Part shown: in pieces, positions 33,076 to 40,814 of the stretch
How positions within the stretch are numbered: the stretch's first letter is position 1
How the letters are laid out: every line of letters begins with the position of its first letter
Source of the DNA: Calditrichia bacterium
GTDB lineage: Bacteria; Calditrichota; Calditrichia; RBG-13-44-9; J075
Reading direction: 5' to 3'
DNA: 64,000 nucleotides
Assembly (NCBI GenBank): GCA_028284445.1
Contig: JANQRS010000047.1
Coordinates: 62,001-126,000, forward strand
The notes under the pieces: generated by a model
Databases searched by the model: none
What the model was told of the DNA's origin: nothing
The model's input: only the letters and a program-made list of their open reading frames with translations
Translations under genes and position numbers: made by a program

Positions 33076-33509
33076 CTCTACATACAAAAACTGCCATCAT
33101 TTTGCTCGTAACCCTGATCATCGGCTTTTTGCTGGGCGTGGCAACCAGTGGCTATCTTATCTTTTCACATATGCGTGATGACAACGCGAAACATGAGCGT
33201 TTCAAACGCATCATAACAAAAATTTTGGAATTGGATGAAGCGCAGCAACGGCAGGCAGAGCCATTTCTTGAGGATCATGCTAACCGTGTGCGAGCCACTA
33301 ACGAGGCACATAGGGAATCAATGTTGGCCAATATGGATACATTGAAGCTGCAACTGCAGCCAATACTTACAGCGGAACAGGCTGAGCGCCTGGAGCACTT
33401 TCGCGAGCGATTGAAGGAAATGCGGGGGCGTCCCCCGATGATGCTGGGACCGCGCGGACGCGGGAAACCGGGCCGCCCGAGACGCCCGGCCGAACGGCGA
33501 CCTGAATAA
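33072..33509 (+). CDS. Membrane-anchored Spy/CnrX-like periplasmic sensor
   Basis: The protein has 145 residues. One N-terminal membrane helix (about 8-30) anchors a helical periplasmic domain with LELDEAQQRQAEPFLEDH and LTAEQAERLEHFRERLK, the paired helices of Spy/CnrX-type proteins. The tail is Arg/Pro/Gly-rich. ATGA overlap with the anti-sigma gene suggests a sensor for that complex, analogous to CnrX/CnrY/CnrH metal sensing. Confidence 0.7.
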   Translation: MTLHTKTAIILLVTLIIGFLLGVATSGYLIFSHMRDDNAKHERFKRIITKILELDEAQQRQAEPFLEDHANRVRATNEAHRESMLANMDTLKLQLQPILTAEQAERLEHFRERLKEMRGRPPMMLGPRGRGKPGRPRRPAERRPE

Positions 33510-33511
33510 TA

Positions 33512-34906
33512 CTACTCCTGGAACTCCAGTAAACCCCGTTCTCCTTGACGTATTTTGGGCTGCAGAATAATTTCCCAATAGTAAACGACAAATGTGCCCA
33601 GGCCGCCACCAAGCGTAAAGAAAATAACGTCGGTTATGTTTGCATACCGTTGATTGGACATCAATTGTGCAAGCTCGATAAGACAGCCGAAGATGAAAGC
33701 CAGCCGAATATTCTGCGTATAGATAAGCGGCCATTCCTTTTCATTCTGACGCATTTGAAATGTCAGATACATTGCGACAGGCATGAAATATAGCAGGCAC
33801 TTGAAAAGATTGCTCAGGAAAGCGCCATCCATCTTGATTAGATAGGCGTAGAACGGAACAAGAAACGCCGCGTCAAGTCGCGATAGCAAGTGTTGACCGG
33901 TAAAATGCAGATCAAATGGCCGCATACCATTCCAGGCGATGTAGACAACATACATAATCAACGGAATCGTGAGCAGGTCGAAGTCCGACTTGTAGTTATG
34001 CCGACGCTGTTTTCGCAAGGCCTCATAGAGTATAAAGCCCACCACAATTCCCAAATAGCCTGCCACCACCTCGTTGATGTCGCTGATACGATCAAAGATG
34101 AAGATTTGAAATGCTTCCACAGCCGGAAAGATGATTAGCGGAAAACCCAGCAGCATCATAATGCCATCCGGCTTTTTACGCCAATACAGACGATAACAGA
34201 TGCGGAACATGTAACCGATAATGGCCGCATAAATCACATCACGGATAAAAATGGTGATGTCGAAGCGAGTGGTGGCAAATGTATTCTCTCCAACAATGTA
34301 GGACGTTGCATCGGAGTTGAAGTCAAACAGCGAAAAGTTGGCCATGCCGATATTGCGGGCAATGTCCCCAAAGCCAAAAGTAAATGTGAATGGTATCGCT
34401 GCTTCCAGCCCCAGGGCCGCTATCATTGCCATTAAGACCACCAGGAAGGGCCGCTTATTCACGTAGCCATAGAAAGACCGACGGATTGTCAGCGTGCGGT
34501 TTAGATTGAGAATGTAGGCGAATATCGCCCCGATGGCGGTTCCCAGGAGGTTGTTGGCAAAGTCGTACAGTGCGGCATATTGCGAGGCGCTAAATATCTG
34601 CATCATTTCAATAAACAGGCTCACGCCCAAGCCAAGAACCATGGCCATGGGAAGCGGACTGGCGTGACGCTTCAGAAAATAATAGGCGTATGCCAATCCC
34701 CCCAAGGGGATGAAGAGGATGATTTGCTGCAAAAATTCTACCAGCGGAAAATATCCGTCCGCGGATAAAATCGGCAGCCATCTGATGTGTTTTAATTGCG
34801 CTGGCAGATCGGCAATTCCGTAGTCGAACCAGAAGGGCATCAGAGCCCTGTGCAATAATAAGAGTATGTAGCCAACCACCAGGACAAACATAATTTTACG
34901 ATTCAT
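33512..34906 (-). CDS. VanZ family membrane protein with two VanZ-like halves
   Basis: The protein has 464 residues from ATG 34906; the longer frame to 34969 has no better start. About ten hydrophobic helices are seen. Each half carries a VanZ-like pattern (FLQQIILFIPLGGLAYAYY ... SLFIEMMQIF in the N-terminal half; LSNLFKCLLYFMPVAMYL ... FGCLIELAQLMSN in the C-terminal half). VanZ proteins are linked to glycopeptide tolerance in enterococci, but most homologues are of unknown function. The stop lies only 2 bases from the convergent Spy-like gene. Confidence 0.8.
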   Translation of the reverse strand: MNRKIMFVLVVGYILLLLHRALMPFWFDYGIADLPAQLKHIRWLPILSADGYFPLVEFLQQIILFIPLGGLAYAYYFLKRHASPLPMAMVLGLGVSLFIEMMQIFSASQYAALYDFANNLLGTAIGAIFAYILNLNRTLTIRRSFYGYVNKRPFLVVLMAMIAALGLEAAIPFTFTFGFGDIARNIGMANFSLFDFNSDATSYIVGENTFATTRFDITIFIRDVIYAAIIGYMFRICYRLYWRKKPDGIMMLLGFPLIIFPAVEAFQIFIFDRISDINEVVAGYLGIVVGFILYEALRKQRRHNYKSDFDLLTIPLIMYVVYIAWNGMRPFDLHFTGQHLLSRLDAAFLVPFYAYLIKMDGAFLSNLFKCLLYFMPVAMYLTFQMRQNEKEWPLIYTQNIRLAFIFGCLIELAQLMSNQRYANITDVIFFTLGGGLGTFVVYYWEIILQPKIRQGERGLLEFQE

Positions 34907-35129
34907 GTCTATGCCTGTGTTAGGATCTATTAAGACAATCGATAATAATGCCCTGGAACTATATGACAAGCATTACAAAAGAATATATACGTTTTTTAAT
35001 TCGCTCGTAATATGTGCGAATTATGTCCCTTACAGGCAATTTAACAGTGCGATGCAACATATAAAAAGGAATACCCGTATGGTTAGGAAAAGGAGTTAAA
35101 CTAACCAACCGTAGGGGTGAAAAACAACA

Positions 35130-35372
35130 ATGATCAAACTATTGCTGATCATCGTTTTCTTTGTATTGTCATTTAAGGTGTTAGCCGTTGTAGCAAAAGT
35201 CGGATTGTCGATATTGGGGGCTATTGCAGGCGTCATTGGCGGCATTCTTTCCGTTATTGGGGCAATCTTGTTGATTCCCTTTGCCCTGCTGGCTGCTTTT
35301 GTGGGCTTTTTTGCAAAGGCCCTGGTTATAGGGGCGCTGGTCGTGGGGGCGATTATGTTGATCAAGCGTTAA
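35130..35372 (+). CDS. Small hydrophobic membrane protein
   Basis: The protein has 80 residues, almost entirely hydrophobic, with helices at about 3-22, 25-45 and 50-77 and Gly-rich packing (ILGAIAGVIGGILSVIGAIL). A GGGGTG lies about 9 bases before the ATG. No family recognised. It is followed by a family-A repeat pair and a bidirectional terminator. Confidence 0.55.
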   Translation: MIKLLLIIVFFVLSFKVLAVVAKVGLSILGAIAGVIGGILSVIGAILLIPFALLAAFVGFFAKALVIGALVVGAIMLIKR

Positions 35373-35375
35373 GGG

Positions 35376-35491
35376 TAAATTCCAAATCCCAACAGGAAAA
35401 ATTCCAAAAATACAGATACGGAAGCTTGCGCGTAGTCCAAAATTAATTGATGCGTTCTTTTGGAATTTGTGTTTTTGGAATTTGGAATTTC
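35376..35491. repeat. Repeat family A, inverted pair
   Basis: The left arm at 35377-35412 (AAATTCCAAATCCCAACAGG then AAAAATTCCAA) and the right arm at 35458-35491 (TTTTGGAATTTGTG... TTGGAATTTGGAATTT) are imperfect reverse complements about 45 bases apart. They lie just after the small membrane protein gene. Confidence 0.8.
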
Positions 35492-35507
35492 GAGATAAAG
35501 TTGGCAT

Positions 35508-35545
35508 AAAAAAGGCAATGTTCTGTCCAGAGCATTGCCTTTTTC
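35508..35545. terminator. Bidirectional terminator between convergent genes
   Basis: AAAAAGGCAATG pairs with CATTGCCTTTTT around a 12-base loop. A-rich on one side and T-rich on the other, it can serve the plus-strand small membrane gene and the minus-strand response regulator. Confidence 0.85.
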
Positions 35546-35570
35546 TATGTGCAAATCTAATGTTCCTGCC

Positions 35571-36047
35571 CTAGCGAAGGATCCTCGCCAGGATGATGCC
35601 AAGAACCAGCCATAACGGAATGGACAGGAATAGCGCCCACACAAAACCCTGGATTGTGCTGAGTCGTTCGCGCAGGTTCTTCTTCTCGAAGGAGCGCTCT
35701 ATTCTCAGTTTTACATCTTCCATATGGAAAGGTTTGGTGATATAATCGTAGGCGCCCTTCTTGATAGCCTCTACGGCTGTTTCAATGGACGGGTATCCGG
35801 TAATCATCAGGAAAATGACGTTCCGGTCTTTTTCGCGAATCTGCTTGAGCAGTTCAAGCCCATCAATTGTCGGCATTAATAAATCTGATACGATCAGGTC
35901 GAATGTACCTTCCTCGAATTTGTCTAATGCGTCCTGGCCGTCGGAAGCCGTCACAACCTCATATCCCAAAGTATCCAGATAGCTGGAAAGTACCTCGCGA
36001 ATATTCTCCTCGTCATCCACAACCATAACTCGACCGATTTTCTTCAT
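35571..36047 (-). CDS. Response regulator (receiver domain) with C-terminal membrane helix
   Basis: The protein has 158 residues from ATG 36047 with GGAGG 4 bases upstream; the longer frame to 36281 crosses a terminator and is rejected. The receiver domain is intact: Asp11-Asp12, phospho-acceptor Asp55 (VSDLLMP), Thr83, Lys105 (TKPF). There is no DNA-binding domain. Instead, after a short charged linker, residues 133-155 (IQGFVWALFLSIPLWLVLGI) form a hydrophobic helix ending at the C-terminus. Such a membrane-tethered receiver is unusual. No histidine kinase is nearby. Confidence 0.85.
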   Translation of the reverse strand: MKKIGRVMVVDDEENIREVLSSYLDTLGYEVVTASDGQDALDKFEEGTFDLIVSDLLMPTIDGLELLKQIREKDRNVIFLMITGYPSIETAVEAIKKGAYDYITKPFHMEDVKLRIERSFEKKNLRERLSTIQGFVWALFLSIPLWLVLGIILARILR

Positions 36048-36187
36048 TGTTCCTCCAAGGCTGACTTCGTGATGGCTAAAATGCAAGAAAAGCCGCCTCA
36101 AATCAAGCGCTTTTGAATTCCGTGTTATAACCCTTAAGATCGTCCTCGTACCCTTTTTATTATCGAACCATCGCTGAAGAGGTTGAA

Positions 36188-36226
36188 CAAAAAAAAGAAA
36201 AAGGGACCGGAAAATCGTCCCTTTTA
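36188..36226 (-). terminator. Rho-independent terminator of the PorV-like gene
   Basis: On the minus strand, AAAAGGGAC pairs with GTCCCTTTT, followed by TCTTTTTTTTT. It lies about 90 bases after the PorV-like gene stop and ahead of the response regulator start. Confidence 0.8.
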
Positions 36227-36281
36227 TCATAGCGGTAACAGGGGGGAAGGCCCGGAATGTTGGCCTTATATTAACAAGCAA

Positions 36282-36305
36282 ACGGACAGGAGTTATCCTG
36301 TCCGT
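36282..36305 (-). terminator. Hairpin just after the PorV-like gene
   Basis: ACGGACAGG / CCTGTCCGT forms a perfect 9-bp stem with a 6-base loop right after the stop codon; on the minus strand it is followed by a weak T-rich stretch. It may be a transcript-end stabiliser or a first terminator. Confidence 0.55.
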
Positions 36306-36314
36306 TGCATCATG

Positions 36315-37661
36315 TTATTTCGGCAATTCAAAGTATACCGGTGTCGAGAAATCACTCTCTTTATCGCCGGCAACCGCCGTGACAACGAACTGTAGTTGTA
36401 AGCCACGTTTCTTCGGATTAAACACCTGCGATGTCTTGGTAATCGGCTGCGGTGTAATCTTGATCCACTTGTTCGCCTGTAACTGCTTTGCGTATACGTG
36501 GTAGCGAACACCCGGTATTGGCAGCGGATCCCAGGTCAGCAGCATCTTGTTCTCTTTGAGCCTGCTGAGACGGACACCAGTTGGTGAATAGAGGCGTTTG
36601 TCATCCGGGATCTCAACTTTCTTGCGGCCTTCAGTCGGGGTAACAGAACCGTCGCGGCGAGGACGATTAATGACGCGGCGTGCATCATCCTGTCTGTCTC
36701 TGTCGCCAAGCGATGACGGTACGTGGGCGTTTCCAATGTGAAAGACCACTTCGGCCCGGTGCGTGTCACCAAGGTCGCCGTAGGGCACGTATACATAGTT
36801 CACGCGATGCCGATCAACCAATTCCAGACCGAAACCGGCAGTCATACCGTTACCGGCGCGTTCTTCGACCTGGTAGCCGCCACGCAAATAGAAACTGTTG
36901 GAAATTCCAAATTCCAAGCCGGGATGAATCTGAAAATCCTGCCCGCGTGTTTTCACAAAATCAAGTGCGAAGGTGCCGCGAATTGTTGTCGGCATCTTGT
37001 AGGCAGCTCCGAGACGGTAGGTCATCGGTAGTGATTCACTTGCTTCTATATATTTAGCTGATGGTCCAAGATTCTGAATCGAAGCCCCGAAACTGAAGCC
37101 GGTGTTCGGCACTTTCGCAAGTACACCCAGATCAAATGCGACGCCTGATGCGGTTACGTCCTCAAGCCCTTCCTGGAAGAACTTCAGGTTGGTTCCCACA
37201 GAAACCATATCATTTATGCGATAGCCGATACCGGTCAGTATGACGAAATCGTAGACACCAAAAGTGCCGTTTTCCAAGGGGCCGCCGGTCAGCGGATCGA
37301 TTTCATATCGAACCAGATCAGGCGTATGCAAATAGGATATGCCTGTTGCAAACGATAATTGTGGTGTAAATGGAAAGAAAAACGTCAGGTTCTCGACGGA
37401 AATATCTTCAAACCATTCAGAGTGATATAACATAATCTCCCGATTCAGGCCGAAACCCATACCACCGGGATTATAATAGATACCATTGGCACTTTCTGCG
37501 AGGCCGGTATAAGCATCGCCCATTGCCTGAGCACGACTTCCAACTGTCATTCTGAGGAAGCTGACGCCGGTTGCAGTTTGGGCAGACAATGATCCCATTG
37601 CCACAAGCACTGCAAGTATCATATACCGGAGAAAAGCGCTATTTTGTGCTGCTGTCTTCAT
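36315..37661 (-). CDS. PorV/PorQ-family outer-membrane protein with C-terminal FN3-like domain
   Basis: The protein has 448 residues from ATG 37661, which has GAGGGAG 6 bases upstream; a TTG at 37676 is part of that site. The signal peptide ends near residue 28 (GSLSAQ). SFLRMTVGSRAQAMGDAYTG, then GLAESANGIYYNPGGMGF, is the hallmark of PorV/UPF0164 proteins. Barrel strands run to about residue 300. A disordered Arg-rich linker (about 305-350) leads to an FN3-like domain (about 360-448). PorV proteins act as shuttles in type IX secretion in Bacteroidetes; here that role is inferred. Confidence 0.85.
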   Translation of the reverse strand: MKTAAQNSAFLRYMILAVLVAMGSLSAQTATGVSFLRMTVGSRAQAMGDAYTGLAESANGIYYNPGGMGFGLNREIMLYHSEWFEDISVENLTFFFPFTPQLSFATGISYLHTPDLVRYEIDPLTGGPLENGTFGVYDFVILTGIGYRINDMVSVGTNLKFFQEGLEDVTASGVAFDLGVLAKVPNTGFSFGASIQNLGPSAKYIEASESLPMTYRLGAAYKMPTTIRGTFALDFVKTRGQDFQIHPGLEFGISNSFYLRGGYQVEERAGNGMTAGFGLELVDRHRVNYVYVPYGDLGDTHRAEVVFHIGNAHVPSSLGDRDRQDDARRVINRPRRDGSVTPTEGRKKVEIPDDKRLYSPTGVRLSRLKENKMLLTWDPLPIPGVRYHVYAKQLQANKWIKITPQPITKTSQVFNPKKRGLQLQFVVTAVAGDKESDFSTPVYFELPK

Positions 37662-38281
37662 TAAAGACTCCCTCAAGTTAATCTTATCACTACAGCCTGT
37701 TTTCTAAGCAAAGAGTCTGCCAAAGTGATTTTCCAAGACTAATTGAGCTATTTTTTTCATGTTTCATGAACTTTGTAAACAATTTATACAGACATAACCG
37801 TTCCATACCGTGACTTTCAGCATCTTTGCAGGAAAATAAGCATCTGCACGGGATAAGACATCCATCGACTACTAATAGGGGCTTCTTTACCACGAAAGGG
37901 GGCGGAGTTCCACGGAGCGATTTCGCCTTGGGAAGGTTTTGTGCCTGTGACGTTACTCAAAGATCAGCCATCAAGTGCGTTTGACGGATTTCTCAACTGG
38001 ATAATTGGAAACGATTTCACCGCCGGCATGGCAGTGAAATCGGGCCTAATTTACGCTGGAAATAATGTGGTGACGTGACCCCCGGCATGATTTGCAATTT
38101 TTCACATTTCTGTCACGCGGTGTACCGTGGGTGGCATTGCGGAATTTTGTTTCATCAGCGATACTTGATGTTTGATACTTGCTGCTTGAATTTGCACACG
38201 ACACTTATGCACTGGAATTTGGAAATTAGTTACATGTATCCAGTATCCAGTATCCAGTATCCAGTATCAAACTCTGCAAAC
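37662..38281. repeat. Intergenic region with ATCCAGT heptamer array
   Basis: Positions 38238-38265 hold four tandem ATCCAGT units; the same unit (as ATCCAGC on the complement) occurs at 25624. A partial family-A fragment (CTGGAATTTGGAAATT) lies at about 38213-38228. The first ~500 bases hold the promoter of the minus-strand PorV-like gene, not identified. Short frames at 37690-37893 and 38075-38326 are not supported. Confidence 0.65.
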
Positions 38282-38872
38282 TCACTTGGGAAAGTTTGGC
38301 AGTTTGCTGCGGTTCTTGGCTTGTAACAGATGCCGCTGCTCGTGCAATACCAGCAACTGAAGCGCTTCACCGACCTGGAACTTTAGAAAACGGCTCGCCG
38401 GCGAGGCTATCTTGACCTTATTGAAGTCGATGCCCGCTGCGCCGCGAATAAGATTTTCCATCATAGCCTGCTGCGCCAGAAAGTCATCAAGCAGGTTTGG
38501 ATTGGCATTTGACATCCCGTTGGTGAAGGTGGAAAATGTCTTCAGCTTGGTGGTTTTTTCCGGACGAACCTGGTCTATGAACCAGGCGGCCAGGCGTCGC
38601 GGTTGATAGGCGAGTGAGCTGGTGTCGATGTTGGCTGCCTGCTCAATACCGGGGCCAATATTATCGCCATAGACGCGATTGGTAGCAATCAGGTGCTCGA
38701 AACATTCGCTGATGCTCCACACTTTTGGCGCCGGCTTCCAGCGGACTTGCTTTTCCGATAAACCGGCTAGAAATGACTTGGTTTCCGCTGAAACGTCGTT
38801 GAGTATATCCAGCAGCGACTGAAGAAAAGGATTGGCGATGGTTGTCGCACTTGCCTGAGTGTCTTGACTCAT
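38282..38872 (-). CDS. DinB/YfiT-like four-helix-bundle protein
   Basis: The protein has 196 residues. SISECFEHLIATN with its His (about residue 59) and LVLHEQRHLLQAKN near the C-terminus carry the histidines that form the metal site in DinB/YfiT proteins. Many are thiol-dependent S-transferases or stress-induced proteins; the substrate is unknown. It overlaps the upstream TetR gene by 4 bases (ATGA), so it is probably co-regulated by it. Confidence 0.85.
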   Translation of the reverse strand: MSQDTQASATTIANPFLQSLLDILNDVSAETKSFLAGLSEKQVRWKPAPKVWSISECFEHLIATNRVYGDNIGPGIEQAANIDTSSLAYQPRRLAAWFIDQVRPEKTTKLKTFSTFTNGMSNANPNLLDDFLAQQAMMENLIRGAAGIDFNKVKIASPASRFLKFQVGEALQLLVLHEQRHLLQAKNRSKLPNFPK

Positions 38873-39465
38873 TGATGCTCTCCTTTATGATATTGGTATT
38901 TTTTCAGCAATGCGGCCTGAATTTCATCCAGTGGATAAATATCCGGTTGATAGACATAATGACCAATGATGCCGTCTACCGTGGCGAAGAGGATGCGGGC
39001 CTCCGTCCGCGGGGCATCTACCCCAATTTGCTGCAGGTTCTCTTCAAGTTTGTTGATAATGAAGTCGCGAAATTCTGCAATTTCTGCTTCCAATAGCTCC
39101 ATGACCATCGGTTGCATGCGAATTCTGTGAAAAAGACGCCAAAAGTGCGGGTCTTGACGGACAATCTTAAAGCTGGTGGTAATCAGGTTTTCCAGTTTCT
39201 CGACGGGGGAAAGCATCGCCTCAAGGCCATAGTAGATGCCTTTGATTGTGGAAAGGCTGTGCAGTATGACTGCTTTAAAGAGCGCTTCTTTGTTGTCAAA
39301 ATAATTATAGAGGAGTCCCAGGGAGATGTTGGCTGTTTCGGCGATCATGCGTACGGAGGTCTTGTCGTAGCCGTGCTGAACGAAGAGCGCCATGGCTACA
39401 TTGAGGATTTTGTTGTAGCTAGCCTCCCGGCGAGCCTGATTGGCATCTCTCTGGCGAGGTGTCAT
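38869..39465 (-). CDS. TetR/AcrR family transcription regulator
   Basis: The protein has 198 residues from ATG 39465; the frame is open to 39630 but the extension crosses the operator. The HTH is typical: ILNVAMALFVQHGYDKTSVR then MIAETANISLGLLYNYFDNKEALF (residues ~17-60). The C-terminal ligand domain is unspecific. A palindrome ATGAACGTTCGTTCAT sits 23 bases before the start and is the likely operator, so the gene probably represses itself and dinB. Confidence 0.92.
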   Translation of the reverse strand: MTPRQRDANQARREASYNKILNVAMALFVQHGYDKTSVRMIAETANISLGLLYNYFDNKEALFKAVILHSLSTIKGIYYGLEAMLSPVEKLENLITTSFKIVRQDPHFWRLFHRIRMQPMVMELLEAEIAEFRDFIINKLEENLQQIGVDAPRTEARILFATVDGIIGHYVYQPDIYPLDEIQAALLKKYQYHKGEHQ

Positions 39466-39487
39466 GGGATATTGGATGATTTTTTGA

Positions 39488-39503
39488 ATGAACGTTCGTT
39501 CAT
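39488..39503. promoter_or_regulatory. Likely TetR operator (autoregulatory)
   Basis: ATGAACG-TT-CGTTCAT is a perfect 7-2-7 palindrome directly upstream of the tetR-dinB pair. The GAACG half-site style is like other TetR-family operators. Confidence 0.65.
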
Positions 39504-39589
39504 AAAATAAGATTGTGAGGTGTGCTTTGCAAGTGTTTTTGCGAAAGGGCGGGTGCCTAAGGGATCTCGGGAATGAACGGCGAACGGAA

Positions 39590-39654
39590 AGGGATGCCAT
39601 CCTTCGTATCACTGTCTTTATCGCGAGCATAGTGCTTGCAAGGATGGCATCCCT
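39590..39654. repeat. Long-loop inverted repeat
   Basis: AGGGATGCCATCCTT (39590-39604) and AAGGATGGCATCCCT (39640-39654) are perfect 15-bp complements with a 35-base loop. It lies between the tetR gene and the barrel gene, downstream of the latter. No T-run follows, so it is not a typical terminator. Confidence 0.7.
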
Positions 39655-39772
39655 ATAGCGAGGTTGAGTTTCAGTCGTCCCAAATCGCTGCTCGCTGACC
39701 GCGAATTTCTCTAATGCGCGGAAAAACGAGTGGCAGTAGCAGTGGCACAGGGCAGTGATAGACGGCTAACCG

Positions 39773-40318
39773 CTAGAACAACCGCACTTCCAACCCCAGC
39801 GTCAGCAAACGCCAATGTGGCGGATCACCAAATTCCTCGGAGCCGATTAAGCCTTTGATAATGGCGGATGACTGCTTGGAAAGCTGTAGTTTGAAGATCG
39901 ATCCCATCGTCAGGCTGCTTTCGTAGCGCACACGGCGATTGTTGAAGCTGTCAAGTTCGACAAACTCATACATCCCCAATCCGGCGCCGAAGTGGATGGA
40001 AGTGGTTTGGCGTTGAAAGGCATTGACAAAGACCATAAAATTCAGGGCAGAATTCCCATAATATAACTCTTCTGAGGAAATCTCCTGGCTGTCGAAATCC
40101 CTTTCGAGATTGCTGTCTTCGCCCTGCCATTTGGAATACGTAAAGCTCCCGTTGATTTGTTCGGTAAAGGGTAACAAGAGCGAAAAGTTCACATTCGGTT
40201 CAGTTCCGATGTTCTCAACACCGGCAAATCCATATTCAAGCGCAATGCTCTGTGCTTTGAGAGATCCCATCCCGACAATCGTCACGATCAAAAAGGCGAT
40301 TCTAAATGCTCTTTTCAT
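39773..40318 (-). CDS. Predicted secreted/outer-membrane barrel-like protein
   Basis: The protein has 181 residues from ATG 40318 with AGGAGG 7 bases upstream; the longer frame to 40399 is rejected. The signal peptide ends near GSLKAQ (residue ~22). The mature part shows alternating strands (IALEYGFAGVENIG, NFSLLLPFTEQINGSFTYS, LLTLGLEVRLF) and ends in Phe, as barrels do. No specific family recognised. Confidence 0.65.
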   Translation of the reverse strand: MKRAFRIAFLIVTIVGMGSLKAQSIALEYGFAGVENIGTEPNVNFSLLLPFTEQINGSFTYSKWQGEDSNLERDFDSQEISSEELYYGNSALNFMVFVNAFQRQTTSIHFGAGLGMYEFVELDSFNNRRVRYESSLTMGSIFKLQLSKQSSAIIKGLIGSEEFGDPPHWRLLTLGLEVRLF

Positions 40319-40814
40319 GCGATGTCCTCCTTGGTTTTTGTCCTGTGCCGCATTGCCTGAATTAGGTGGCATTCGCCAAGCAATGCACACAGGGGACATA
40401 TCCTGATGTTCCCCCTACCATCGTCAAAAACATCAGCTCTTGAAGCGATGGTCATATATTTTGCCATACCGACAGTGTTTTAACCGTGTAAGAAAACGTG
40501 TGTGAATGGGAGTAGAATCGTCTGCGCGGGGCGTATTGACGCCAACCGTGGTAGAAGGAGTGCCGGTTGCACAACACTGTCTATCTATGATACGCTACAG
40601 AAATGATGCCAGTTCGATTTTGGCGCAAAATTATTGGAGTTGGTGGAATGTTTAAGGGTGGGTAAGTGATTGATAATTAATTTGTTGTGTGCTTTTTCTT
40701 TCCAAGGGCAACAAGCGTCGCATCGACAAATATGCCGACGCTGCTTCGTCATTTGTGGCCGTGAAGAATTTTTACAGCGCAGATAGTGGATGCTTTTGTC
40801 GAAATGTGGCAGGT
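40319..40814. other. Intergenic region, 496 bases
   Basis: No gene supported. A 198-codon plus-strand frame beginning at 40689 runs into the sigma-54 activator in antisense and is a shadow. A 7-bp inverted repeat (AGCGTCG/CGACGCT) is at about 40721-40743. The promoter of the minus-strand barrel gene should be at the left end. Confidence 0.4.

Noticed and set aside
34905..35099. 64-codon plus-strand frame
   Set aside because: It overlaps the VanZ start and the divergent upstream region; no ribosome site.
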